Source of the DNA: Gyrodactylus bullatarudis
Lineage: Eukaryota; Platyhelminthes; Monogenea; Gyrodactylidea; Gyrodactylidae
Direction: 5' to 3'
Assembly: GCA_012064415.1 (NCBI GenBank)
Contig: SSNU01000157.1
Coordinates: 90,113-154,112 of the forward strand
DNA: 64,000 nt
Below are positions 14,644 to 27,249 of the stretch, in pieces. The notes under the pieces were generated by a model that made no database searches, was not told where the DNA came from, and saw nothing but the letters and a program-made list of their open reading frames with translations. Position 1 is the stretch's first letter; every line of letters starts with the position of its first letter. The position numbers were made by a program, and so were the translations under genes.

Positions 14644-15864
14644 CTATCTATTTTTCAGTCTATCTAGATCTTCATCAAATACAAAAGAGTTTTTTTCTTC
14701 TTTATTATCGGAGATTTTCTTAATTGGTTTAGTTTTTTGCAACTTGGCCTGGCCAGCACGCTTAAATTGTTCAAACTGTTTTTTCTTTCGTAGGTCGAGT
14801 TCAGCCATCATTTGAGAATTCTCCATAGAGGATTTAAGACCTTCAATAAAACCTTTACTTTCACTCTTATTAACTGTCTCGACTTTTGAAGGTGCTACAT
14901 TAGGGATGTTGAAATAGGTTTTGATTGCAGGAATCTTCAAGAGGCCTGTTTGCCCAAGAGAAATCATGTTGCTAGCTGACCAATAGAGTAATAATGCTGA
15001 TGGCATCCGCATTGTAAATAATATGCCAACAATCGGCATAGCTCGCATAAATAGCTGGACATTTTTATTCTTTTGAGAATTTGAAGCATTTTGCTGCATG
15101 AAACTAATCTCCATTACACCGAGAAGAGATACCATAGAGATTATCGGAAGGATAAAATAAGGATCGGAGATGGTAAGATTTGTGAACCATAGAGTACCGC
15201 CTGTTTTAAATGACTCAACGGGTAAGTTGGTGATACCCCTGAGACCAGTAAATACGGATAAAAACAATGGGACTTGAACAATCATTGGTTTAAACATTGA
15301 GAAAGGTGAAAATTTGGATTCTTTCGTGATTCGATTTAACTCGTCTCCATATTTCATCACTAAAGTAAGAATATATGGAATTCACTTTCTGGAATGTTAC
15401 CAGCGATACGAGCGTCTGTAAATTTTGATTGCAAATCCAAGACTTGAGGCATGAATGTAGAATATTGAGCCAAATTTATTCTCTGCTTTATGACAAATGG
15501 GAAAAGAACGGCTCTGAATAGAAGCGTAGCTAAATTGTTAATAGAATTATCACTTACACCCAATAATAGCACCCCACCAAGGAATATCCAAAGAGACATG
15601 AATAGTCTCTAAGAAAGACTGATAAATTCCTGAAGGATACCAAGAGCAAAGACCTAAGGAAGCCAATGTTGGTTCTCCAAGGGCATTGAGTTGAGCAGTA
15701 ACTTCTGGAATGGGAGGTGGTTCGGGAATTAGGGGTAGATCGAAATCTTGTTTGCTGTTTGTTGCACGTCTTGGTTGCGAAGTAGAAAGATTCCTGTCAA
15801 GCTTATTGATACAGATCCTTGAGGAGTTATTAAAGCTTAACAGAGTAGTCCGTAGAATTTGCAT
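14644..15864 (-). CDS. OXA1L: OXA1L, mitochondrial inner membrane protein insertase
   Basis: Three coding exons on the minus strand: 15558-15864, 15386-15529 and 14644-15359 (388 aa). The introns are only 28 nt (15530-15557) and 26 nt (15360-15385), both GT-AG. Removing them restores the YidC/Oxa1 core with the same spacing as vertebrate OXA1L through the junctions WWGAIIG|STLLFRAVLFP and AGNIPE|MMKYGDEL. The N-terminus is rich in Arg, Ser and Asn with few acids, as in a mitochondrial presequence. The core (about residues 85-285) holds the hydrophobic segments, the NLPV and LTISDPYFILP motifs, and the LLLYWSASN segment. A lysine-rich C-terminal tail follows, which in the family binds mitoribosomes. 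The family inserts mitochondrially made proteins into the inner membrane. It is head to head with dUTPase. Identity is secure; the splice sites are inferred. Confidence 0.93.
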
Positions 15865-16028
15865 TTTTAAATATTTTTAAATCAAACACTAATTCAAACA
15901 AAATTGAATTGCTCTAAATTGTATTTAATAGACATCAACTTTTGATCTGTTTAGTGAAATTTAAATTATAAATTAAAAATTATTTTTTTCGAAGTTTAAA
16001 TCCAAGGATCACAAAATTTGTCTTACAA
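15865..16028. promoter_or_regulatory. Shared 5' region of OXA1L and dUTPase
   Basis: Only 164 bases separate the two start codons, which point away from each other. Both 5' UTRs and core promoters must fit here, so a bidirectional promoter is the simplest reading. The stretch is very AT-rich and I see no convincing TATA box or named factor site. Confidence 0.5.
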
Positions 16029-16451
16029 ATGCAACTTCAAGTAAAAAAGCTATCACAATTCGCCAAATTACCAACCAGGGCAACTCGAAAAGCTGCTGGT
16101 TGTGATCTTTATAGTGCTGAAGAAGCTAGCATTCCACCCAAGTCAAGGAAATTAATAAGAACAGACATACAAATTGCTGTTCCTACTGGATGTTATGGCC
16201 GTATTGCCCCACGTAGTGGCTTAGCTCTTAAACACGGAATTGACGTCGGCGCCGGGGTTGTTGATGAAGACTATAGTGGAAATATTGGAGTAGTCCTTTT
16301 CAATATGGGAGATGAAGATTTCAGTGTCAAAATTGGAGATCGAATTGCTCAACTGATATGTGAATCAATTGTTTATCCTGAAATAGTTGAAAAAGACAAT
16401 CTAGAATCCACAGAACGTGGGGATAGAGGTTTTGGTTCCACGGGTGTTTAA
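16029..16451 (+). CDS. DUT: dUTP pyrophosphatase (trimeric dUTPase)
   Basis: A single-exon 140-aa enzyme that hydrolyses dUTP to dUMP and pyrophosphate, keeping uracil out of DNA and supplying dUMP for thymidylate synthesis. All five motifs of the homotrimeric family are intact: I (residues 23-32, [10 protein letters not shown]), II (57-65, GRIAPRSGL), III (about 74-92, with the expected catalytic Asp79 and Tyr82 in VVDEDYSG), IV (103-110, GDRIAQLI) and the flexible motif V (130-139, [10 protein letters not shown]). The length is that of the bare catalytic domain. No mitochondrial targeting extension is visible, so the encoded form should be nuclear or cytosolic. The start is the first Met before the conserved beta strand. 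AATAAA lies at 16563-16568. No missing residue or frameshift is seen. Confidence 0.96.
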   Translation: MQLQVKKLSQFAKLPTRATRKAAGCDLYSAEEASIPPKSRKLIRTDIQIAVPTGCYGRIAPRSGLALKHGIDVGAGVVDEDYSGNIGVVLFNMGDEDFSVKIGDRIAQLICESIVYPEIVEKDNLESTERGDRGFGSTGV

Positions 16452-16562
16452 TTTGGTATTACTGATTGATTAACATGTAGCTACTTAAAAGTAGTTTTCA
16501 ATAACAAAAAACATTCCAAAATATTTTATCGAGAAAAATTATGCTTGACAATCTGCTCTATG

Positions 16563-16568
16563 AATAAA
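16563..16568 (+). promoter_or_regulatory. Poly(A) signal for dUTPase
   Basis: AATAAA about 110 bases after the dUTPase stop codon; another AATAAA-containing stretch follows near 16638. Confidence 0.5.
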
Positions 16569-17397
16569 TTCCGACTACTTTTTATCTGCTCAATGTTTCT
16601 TTCTATTTATTTATTGTTTTGCTGATTTTCAAATTATAAATAAATTGGCGTCTTGGCTTTATTTCAAAGGTTAAGTTGGCCAACAACAAGGTACTAGGAG
16701 CCAAGCAATATGCGTAATGAATAGGGTTAAATTTCTTTTTTATATAAACAAAGTCATTACTCTAATTTCTTAGTCTCAGTAAAAATATAAATACCATTCC
16801 TACTGTAATAATAAAAATGAATAATTGGATTACCTCCGTGATTGTCAGTGAAACTAGAACCTGAAATAAACAATCAAATAATTTTGCATCGACATTTTAT
16901 CATACATATTACCACCACATTTATATATTTTTTAATGCTAATATATTAGTAGTAACAGAGTTTATTCTAGTGGCTTTATTTCTTGGCATGGTATCTAAAA
17001 CTTATCATTTCAATCTTTATCCAAAACCTCTCTCTCTTTCTCTCTCTACAATTTTATCAATACAATGCCCCAAGTTTTTTTGTATGCTGTGATTACTATT
17101 CCTTAATTCCATGATTAATGGGAAAATTTTGTGCAAATTTTTCACCTACCTTCAATTCAACAACGGTGGAAATCCGAGTCCCTTATCAAGGGTACCGAAA
17201 TTGTCAAGGGGTCCGTTGAAGTCTATTAAAGTCAGGAATAATTTGTATTTACCAACCAGAGAAGTGAATAAAATTAATTTTTCCCGAGAAAATTGTTTCA
17301 AAACTAAAACCCATCAAAAGGTTACGAACGGTCTTATCATTCATTGTACAATGTACATTGTACATTTTATTGAAGGATAATGTTTTATTCACTCTCC

Positions 17398-17418
17398 ATT
17401 ATTATTATTATTATTATT
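17398..17418. repeat. (ATT)n microsatellite
   Basis: About seven uninterrupted ATT units. Confidence 0.85.
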
Positions 17419-20400
17419 TGATGAGATACAGATCCATTGGGTATTATTCTTCATTTAATTAACAGTGCAAAAGTTATTAAAAGAGATAGATGCATCTACA
17501 ATTTTTGTATACATCATCAGCATCAGGATTAAATCATAAAATATAACGAGATGAAGTAGAGGAAAATAGCCTCTAAAATTGGATGAGAGATTTTGAATGC
17601 TTTTCGATAGTTCTTTATAATAAACTGTATTGACCCTATTCTAACTTATTTTTATTTAATGTAGACTGTGAAAAAAATCAAAAAAACATTTTGTCCCTTT
17701 CTGACTGTGTAGAAGTTTACTAAAGAATCCTTTATGATTAACATGTTTGTGGATTGATTCAAATGCCGATTTTGAAAATTTGCAGAAGAGTAGATGCAAT
17801 GTGAAGACTGTGTAAGGCTGTAAGGGGATGACGATAAATCAAATTGCCACGCAAATAAAAAAATTACTCTGGTGTTTGGCAAATGTTTTTGGGAATGAAT
17901 GAACAACTTCAGCATCTTCTTCTGATGCATGTACTGATATTTTTCTCTTATTATTAAATACACATCAATTTATTAAATATTCCCTTATTGAAATAAAATT
18001 GCGTAACATAATCAGCAGTGAATGCTTATGCTAAGAAATGTGCACTGCATCTTATTCAACAACCCAAAGGAACCGTAGACACAGTATTTCTCCTGTGCAT
18101 ATCGTAAATATGATTTATTTCATCAACCTTTAAATGTATTCTCCTTCCCATTAATAATTCTTGCCCTATAGTCATTGTCTTTACAGCTTTGTCCTATCCC
18201 ACAAACTCTACAAGTTGTTGGAATATGTATATTTGAAAATAATCTTCATCAGAAGAATAAAAAAAGGAATTCTATTTCCTCAACTAAAGAAGAGATTTTG
18301 ATTTGATTCATTCCGATTACGAGGTTATAATGGGAAAATATCCTCTAAAAATTTTTATGGATCAACCTATCCAATGAACAATGATTGGAATGAAGAATTT
18401 ACTTACTTTCTTCTCTTAACCATGAGAATTTGTATCGAAAAAGGAATAAGAATTTCAATTAATTTTGCCAAAATCTCTCTACATGCATACACATTGCATA
18501 GACACTCTTTCTTGTATACAGTTTTTTTGTTTTGGTAAAAATGTTACAAGAGTTGATGTCTCTCTCTCTCTCTTTCTTCAGTAATTCAAAAATTGAAAAA
18601 ATAAATAGATTCTTAATTGGTATATACTGAGGAATATCGAGTATGCCACTCTGATTGGACAATTCAATGATTGTAATCTATTTTTTAGCAACATTTAATA
18701 AATCAAATGTGTGACTTTGCTATATTCTTAGCAATTCAAAACGTATATCTTCCAGTCATTAGTTATAACTCATCATTAATTGATTATACAATCGGGATTT
18801 CATCTGTAGCCATCTGTAGTTTGTACATGGGAGTTTTCAGTTGAAGAGAGACCTACATTTAAATGTGCACTATTGAAATTCAACTTTGACTCTCTCTCTC
18901 TAGGAGAGATTAAAAATGTATCAGAATAACTCTTTTTCGACTGTCTTAAGGATATATATTTAATCTTTATGATGAAATATGCCAGTTTTGACAGTAATCT
19001 TGAAGAAGTAATTCAAAATTTGCCTGACTACTCATAAGCTTAGTTTAAATTCACTCGAGATAAATTGACAGTGTACCGGGATTCTAGATGAGATTATCCT
19101 GAAATATTAGAAATTATTTTTATCAGTATTATAAAATTCCCCATTTAATAAAAATACGATCATGATCTGACCTAAAAAAGGTTTATTTGACTTGAATTTA
19201 TTCTTACGTAGCTCTCGTGATAAAAAAGTTTCACAGCAGTTTTTAATTTACGATATCAACCCTTAATTTATGTGTGTCTGTGTATTAATTTCCCTTCTTT
19301 ATCCCATCCAAAGAACAAACACATTCAATAACCAAGAATATTGGAAACATCAACAAAAACCTCTTTATGCCTCAATAGATAGGGACATCTCTCAGAGGAT
19401 AACAACAATTAAAGATCATTAATCTTAATTCCATCCTTACAATTTTTTTCATTCCGAGTGACGGAGGAGGACACATTCCTCTTATGTTATTTGTTCACAC
19501 CAAGCAGAGAGAATGCTGTTGTGATGTTGACTGAGTGTGGAAAATTAATTTAATCTATCTGTTCCTAGGTAGAAATCCTTCTATCGAAAATAATCATCCT
19601 TATTTTACAATAAGCATTTTTAAAGTAAATATTGCAAAATTTTAGTTCATCAAATGAGTAGTAACTGTAATAACAAGTTTTTCTCCAATGGTCAACGGCC
19701 ATGTTTCAAGAGAGTCGAAAAGTAGTATTTAAACTGTCAAATTATGAAAGATGGTTAGACTTTGAGATATATTAATTGAATATCTTTCATATACTGTGTG
19801 TACTGTTAAGAACTGTAGAATGTACACTGTACACATGCTAATACAGTTGTATCAGTTTTTATTTATCTCACCCATTCTTTTAGGTGTAGATGGAATGACC
19901 CAAAAAGTTGAAAGGACAGATGAAAGTTCTCTCTTTCTCTCTCCAACTTCACACGCATGCATACAGGTTTCTATTTTTTGGCTCATCCTAAGAAATTAAT
20001 TTCATTTCCGGAAAGCTGATAGTGACCATTAAACCGTTGCTCCTTTCAAAATTCAATTGAATAGACTTTCTCTATAGAGAATTTATCTAACTGAGTTTTG
20101 GTGGCGAGGGATTTGTGTTGTAGTCTTTTTTATCTCTAAACCAAAAGTCTCCTCCCCCAACTAACTAAGGATAAATCAAAGGGGCTGAATAATAAAAAGA
20201 TTTACTTGCTCCCTCCCCTGGATTTTATCTATGAAGTAAAGGGAGGGGAGGACGGATCAATGATTCAGGGAAATTTTGATAACAGGTGTTTATTTACCTC
20301 AACACGATACCCGAGTGAGATGGATTCATTTTCAAAAAATTCTTCTTCCCCATCGGTTGATGTTAAGGCACTCTAAGAACTTCTTGTAATCATATTCACA

Positions 20401-23400
20401 CACCATGTTTGTGTGGGAGATTTCATTGAAAATTTCTAACAGATTTATCCTTTTTTTTCTAAAATTTATTCATTTAAACTGTACAGTCAATCGAACAGAG
20501 CAGTTAAGGTTGTAGAGTTACACCTGGGGAAGTCTTGAATTCTCGTAGTATAATATAAAATGTGCATTACATATTCAATATTGAAATGATAACTACCCAA
20601 ATGGTTAGAAAAAGAATAATAATACTACCTGACTAAGGTGTTATTCATTATTAATAGAGACAAGTTCAGTTCTGCTACCTTACCCAACAATTATCTGGTG
20701 GATTATTTTCTACAAATTTCTCCAAATTACAGATTTTACTTGTGTAACAGATAAACACGAGTCTTTTAAAGCATTCAGCTAATAACCTACTATTAGGGTC
20801 AGATTATTTGTTAACTAAATAAATCTTGAAATGGACGACGTACTTCCTGAAAAATTAATTAATGAAAATGATCGATACCTGGTTGATGATAAAAAAAATT
20901 ATTTGAAACAATAAAAAAAGATCTTGTGACTGTTGTTCTTTTTTATTTGTCAAATCTGCAACATTTATCAAGGACCTTGTTGAAAAGTATACTAAATTAT
21001 TATTATAATTACATGAGAGAGTGTGTATATAAATATATATCATACATAGATATATTATACGTATCATAATTGATCATCAATGATGACATTCATGTGTGTA
21101 GTTTGTGGTTTAGTTTCTTCATTAATTGGTAAAAAAAAAAGAAAAAAACATACACACACACTCACAACCGCAAGAAATATTAACAAGAGAGGGAAGCCAA
21201 CAATGAAAAAGAGAGAGAGGGACATGAATAAATCTCTGAATTATTACTAGGCTAAATCTATCTATATATTTCTACTTTGATTCATCAATTTGACATGGAA
21301 GAGACCTAATAACAAAAGAGATTCCTTGAAATTGATAACAAAAATGAATGCATGTCTCTTCCACCCATAACCAACCAGAGAGATCAGAGCCATTTTAATT
21401 GATTTTCAGAATTTTTTTCAATGAACTACTACTATCATGATTTACTATTGTAATGGATTATTTTCAACTTTCTCTCTCTCTTTCTATCAAAGCTGGTTGT
21501 AAAATTTACAATGTAAATTCAATGAAAATATTTTATTCATTTTGTTACTATTAAAATAATAGTCTATATATAGTATGTTATAGGTTTTTCTCAACAGTTG
21601 TTGTAATACTACAATACTATTTGATGATTGAGGCGGGATGATTTCTTGAAAAGCAAAAGAGAAAATAACCCTTCTGTATGTGTATAGGGTTAAGGGGGAG
21701 GTGGGCGGGTCGGATGTATTATCCATGAAAAGACCAAGTCTTGAATGTGTGCTTATAGATAGGTTTGATGTTGCACAATGAAATACAATTTTATTTCAAC
21801 ATTTGACCTCTTCACCTACCAAGCTGTATTTATTTAATTTCTATATTTTTCTTGGTTTTGATTTTATGAGATATAGGAGGTGCGAGAAGAAGAAAGAAAT
21901 TTATTCGAAATGTAAACCGCAATATCCTCTCGGTATCTTCTTTTGGTATGATTGAAAATAACTTATCGATGTACAGTTTTCACTTACACTTGAAAGTCAA
22001 ATGAAATAAAGACATCTGATGATTTTTCTAAAGTGAATTCAACTGTAAGGAACTTGATTTTATCTAATGAAAAACAATAAATTTTATTTCCTGCCGAAAT
22101 TTGAACGTTAAACTTCAACCAGTGGCATATAGGGAACTGAGATCTTTCCTATCTTGTCACTATACTATTACTATCACTCATAAGTAGCTTGGAATAACTG
22201 AAATAGTATATGCAAGAAAAATGACCAAATAAAAGACATCTTTGGAAATAGTAGCAGATTCAAGAAAATCTCAAATTAATCAGCTTAGAGGAAATTACCC
22301 TTCCCTTCTTAAATTCTTTAAAAATGAAAGGATAAACAAACTAATGTGTAGTCATCCTTTAAATGGCTACTTTGTGTATAAATCAGTTCTAAATTTATTT
22401 GTCCCACGGTCAATCCAGGAGTTTCTAACCAGCCTAGTCTAGTCTTCTATTTATTCATCTTTCAAATGCATGTATGTGAGTGAGAAAAAGAAATGGAAAG
22501 GCTTTTTCCCAGGAAAATAACCTATTTCCTCAATAGGTATCTTTCTTGATGAAAAGGCTCAAGTTGGAGATCTAGAAAATCTATTTATTGACGTATTCTA
22601 AAATTTTAACATTTTTTTGACGTGATTTATTTAATTTTAGAAACATTTTCATTCCTCTATGGTGTGATTTTTCTTCTTTTTTTGGCGTATTTCTTTCTTT
22701 TCACACAAATGCCAACGAAAATTTTGTTCATGAGGTTAACAATTCAGGGTGATGTATCATTCGTTATATAACGAATCTGGTAGACATTTGATCAAATAGA
22801 TTTCGATTTTATTCACTTCCCCAGCACAATTTTATACACTGTAATCAGAAATAAATAAAATGCAACAAATTTTTATATGATTTTATTATTCTCGAAGCCA
22901 AATCATGAATGAGGATTCTTCCACTCTTTTGATCTTGTTCCTTGTTGCATTTTCTTTCCTCATTTCAAACTGTACACCGAGGATGATTCACACCTTTACA
23001 GGGCTTCAATTCACGCCAAATACAACTCCAACAAACACACACAGAGTGTTATAATTGAAAGAAAACTCCATTAATATATATTCTATTCTACAGAAATTAA
23101 TAAATAAAATTTGTTGGTAAAATGTACATTACATAACCTGAATCTGTACAAAAATATTTTCATCTTAAGCATACAATAAATCTATCTTGTTAGATTCTAA
23201 ATATACTAGCTAGTACGTAATAATAAAATTCACCAAATTCCTATGTAAATATGGTTTGGCACAATCCTAATGAATTGTCTCATTTCTCTAATGTTTTCGA
23301 TGAATCAAGATTCTTTAGAAACACCTGGCCTTGTAATATTTGCCTTCCTCGCTTAATTTTGATCATTCTTCTGGATCCTTTTGCTTTAATTTGAAAATGT

Positions 23401-24486
23401 GGATCATCTTTAACATTTTAATTAAAAATCAATAAGGATTTCGTGGCTGAAAATCATTTCACTACCACAGAGCTTGATAGTAAAAAACTGTTTCAAGAGT
23501 CAAAATCAGGGTGTGTGCTTTCTCAAGCACCAAAACTGGAGGAGAGGTGTATCCGGATTTGAAGATTATTTTCCTCAATTTGAAATAATCCATGAAAAAA
23601 TTTTCAACTTTATATTTAGATAGATAATAATGTCTATTTCAATGAAGTAGTTGGAAATATGATAGTTTTCACCCCTTTCATATTATTTCGATTCTCAGGC
23701 GTGAGTTATTCCTTGCAGAGTATTCTAGAGATATATGATGATATTTGTAGTTGAAGAGAGAGAGAGAAAAAACATGGCTTACTGCAACTCCTTTTTTAAT
23801 ATATTCGTGATGTAATTAGTGTGTTAAGACCTTTTTATTAAATCCATACTTTAACAGTGTATGTATTCACCTATTTATTTGTTTAACAATCAAATTTATA
23901 TTCACCTTACAAAGAGTATTGGAAAAAATCAATACAATTTAATCATCGACACCTCATGATCATCTTGGGAATCATCATAGCTTATTTGTCATAATATCGA
24001 GGAAGAATGCTATTCCACTGGTCCCTCTTAGCAAATCTATGGTTGTTATTCGCTAGCAAAGTGATATATCATGCTTCCTTTTTGATTACAAATAGCAAAA
24101 CAATACAAAATAGCATTCAAAAGAAATTTTCTCAGTAAAAAAATATCTGTGAACTTGGTTTCTTCAATTTTATGGTCCAAAAATAGCATTCCGATAGCTC
24201 TATAGTAATAAATTGTTTCTTTCCAAGGATCTTGCAGTAAAGAAACTCTCAAGTCTTGGAGTAATAAACAGAAAGAGAACACCTGTAGAGAAGACAAAAT
24301 TAACAATTATTATAATAGTTATAAGCTTAAATTAAGTAAATACCACCTAAATTTGAGTTGGGTATGAGAAATCAAATCTACCAAATATGCAGGTTGATAG
24401 ATTTTGTCTTATGGAGAAGAAATGTAGAAATGAATTAAAACACCTTCAACACCAGAGAAAAATAAAGTTTGTATGAGTGTGCGTAA

Positions 24487-24535
<49 letters not shown>
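24487..24535. repeat. Compound (GT)n(GA)n microsatellite
   Basis: About ten GT units pass directly into about fourteen GA units without interruption. It is the longest dinucleotide array in the window and likely to be length-polymorphic. Confidence 0.95.
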
Positions 24536-26898
24536 CATTACAACAAGGTCACACACATGTAGATTTAATGCTCAATGATATTTTAATTAATACTCTCTTT
24601 CAATACTCTCTTTCTTACAATACAGATATCTGGTGTCATATTCTTTCAATTGAGTAGAGGATTGGGGTGAGCATTGACTCTAAACAATTTCAACCTCGGA
24701 CTCCAACGATATATATTCAGTTGAGTATATCATTTCATTCATTTATTTCACTGGGTTTCATTTTCTCTAGGGATGTCACGCCTCTTTTTTTATTAATCAC
24801 TTCATAGTTGAGATAATGAAATACAAAAAAGTGTTTATATCGTATACATGTGTTCCAAGAAAGGGATCCTAACAGCCTTAACTGCTCCTTGGAATTTATT
24901 ATGATAGCATCTATTTTACTTGTCTAGTTATGTACAAGCTAGTTTAGAATAGTTTACATGCTCTAAAACAACAATAGACCATTTACCTTAAGGTTTAACG
25001 CTAAACTTTCAATAAGCTGTTAGATTATAGCTGAACTAAATTTAGAATTGAAAACAGTGAATTAAGAAAAACATTTTTCGTCATAAAAGTTTGAATTTTT
25101 TGAATCTTGAGGAGGAGATTTTATCAATGAGTTCTTGACTGATGTTTTCTTAAAAAAGTAGCTTGAATATTATTTATACTAGATCCCTTTAATGGTAATA
25201 GTAAAGAAGAAATAAATGTTTTTCTGAACAGGTGATTATATTTTCGGCATATAATGTTGCTTATTTTGCTTTTTTCTATTCTCGTTAAGCTTGCATTTAG
25301 GAATTGACAAGAAGCTAATCAATTAATAAAAGAGTCTCTTACTCTTGTCGTTCATACATTTAACACCGAATAGCGGTAATAATTTGGTTTGTTTTTATTA
25401 TTCCTCCCTTCAAAATTCTAACTTGGTTTTGCTCCCCTTAACCTAGTTAATGGATAGTATATTACATTAATTTCAGTAAATCACCTTTTCCTTTAGCATG
25501 TATTAGGCTCTCTTTAATAAGAATACACGGGTAGTACTTTCTAACATAAATTTAAAATGAAATAAGTTTTCAATCAATGTTAGATATCCTAGCATAAAAC
25601 CCTTTTTACTACAGCTGAAGTTGAAAGAAAGATTTGCTAAAATTTTTCTATCAAATTTAATAATTTAAATAACAAAAAATATCTTTATTTTCAAATTAAT
25701 TTTTTAATACAAAAAACAATAACAGATAATGTTGTTCTTATCGAAAAGTAATTTATGAGTACTCATAATGTTTGCATTAGTTCGCAAAATAAATGAAAAT
25801 GTGTGACAATTTGACTTTGTTACAAAACAAATCGATTGCAGTTTCTATTTCTATTCAATTTTGTAACCAAACTAATATCAAAAGGTTCATCAAAATCTAC
25901 AAGCCGAGGTTTCTCATCAATGCTTGAAAAAGAGCTATCCGAAATATTAAATTTTATCATACGAATATTTCCTGTTTTGTGATGATGCTTAGGAAGGAAT
26001 AACTTCAAGTTTGGTGGTGTTCAGACAGGATTATAGGTCCAATGAAATTATTTTATTTAACAACTGAATGATTAAATCTAGAAATGATTAAATAGCAAAA
26101 CATTTTTATTGTCATGACATTGGGCCTAAAGGCATTAATAAAGATTATCTCTTGATTCTACTGACGGTCTATAACATACCTCATTATGACTGAATCTCGA
26201 CATGATTTTAATTTCGCTAATTATTTCTTAACAAATGTTTAGTCATCTTCATATAATTGAAAAATAAAGGGTGATCCTATTGAAATCTTATCCAACCATT
26301 TAAACCCAGAAAAGTTCAGATCAAATACAGTAATGATCAAGTCCTTAGATAGGATATATATCTAATCAAACCCCTTTCATAAAGAGTTTAGTTTGAAAAC
26401 ATTTGGAAATAGTCATAATTTAGTTAACAAATCCTGTTTTTGGTTATGACTAGAGTCATCATGATACAATTATTTTTGGTCCAAGGAATTTTACCCATAT
26501 CCCCATATCTTGACATGGCTTCTAGAAAATGTAAACGATTTCGTAGAATAATTGTAACTAATATGAATATTGAATTCCATAGTATACTTTTCTATACAAA
26601 AATATGTATCTATGAAAAAAAATTGAATAACACAGATACTTTGGGAGAGTTATTCTCTTTCAACTTGAAATAAATAATTGTCAACATCCGTAATGTGTAA
26701 GGCCTAGTGCTAAATAAGCATTCTGCCTTTTTTGAGCAACAACATCAGCATCAATAAATGTTGGTAGTACAATATCAATATTTATTGATGATAAATAATA
26801 TTTATTTGTTTTTTTTCTGTTTCGTTACAATCTATTCGTGGAGAGAGGATAATTTGAATGAATTCCTGTGCATTCTTATGCAATCGGAAATGAAAACA

Positions 26899-27240
26899 AT
26901 TAGGCTGCGAGAAAAGTAATGAGACTAAACATAAATTGATATAAATTTCAACGTTTACATTGAATGAGAATAGTTTCCTGAAGAGTTGAGACATTTTTCC
27001 CAACGAATTGGCAATTTTTTGATACCATCTGCATGGAATTCTTCAGGTTTTAAGGCAAAATAGTCTTCAAGTCCAATTTTTACCTGCTCTTTTGATCTGA
27101 AATTTTTAGCCTTTGGGAAATGTTGCAATGACCTGAAAAGGTGATGATCAGACGGAGCAAGATCTGGACTATAAGGTGGGTGGTTTTAACCTTTTTCCCC
27201 AGATAAGGTCTTGGCATTGCCTTGAGGAAAAGTTATTCAG
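26899..27240 (-). mobile_element. 3' remnant of a mariner-family transposon
   Basis: The minus strand carries the end of a mariner transposase gene followed by a candidate terminal inverted repeat. The coding end is listed separately. About 30 bases past its stop the sequence reads into an AGTAATGAGACT-type end (near 26903-26927), resembling mariner termini that contain AAAAGTAAT. This end abuts a TA, the mariner target dinucleotide. A shorter in-frame echo of the upstream transposase lies near 27200-27240 behind a deletion. No 5' terminal repeat was seen, so the copy is 5'-truncated and dead. Confidence 0.75.
26955..27185 (-). pseudogene. Mariner transposase, C-terminal fragment
   Basis: The minus-strand frame from 27185 to the stop at 26955-26957 gives about 76 residues. 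It begins with NHPPYSPDLAPSDHHLFRSL, the signature stretch that contains the third catalytic Asp of the mariner D,D34D transposase (the Asp of APSD). It ends with a KLPIRWEKC motif and a short tail, as in the family. The two other catalytic Asp residues and the helix-turn-helix DNA-binding region are missing. The upstream sequence has a stop and a deletion, so no active enzyme is made. Confidence 0.85.
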
Positions 27241-27249
27241 CGAAATCTT

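Larger units (their letters stand above)
16640..26898. other. Long AT-rich stretch without recognisable genes
   Basis: Open frames reach about 103 codons but are low-complexity and match no family I know. Contents are simple repeats, for example (ATT)n at 17398-17418, CT runs near 17030 and 18560, and a compound repeat at 24487-24535. A short acidic open frame on the minus strand (25820-26026) is discussed in the findings. Confidence 0.6.

Noticed and set aside
17652..17963. Minus-strand 103-codon frame
   Set aside because: It resembles no family I know, has AT-driven composition, no neighbour and no splice context.
22759..22776. 18-bp perfect palindrome ATTCGTTATATAACGAAT (a similar one lies at 61979-61996, and a 20-bp one at 9957-9976)
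   Set aside because: Short AT-rich palindromes are expected by chance in 64 kb of such sequence, and none lies near a gene start.
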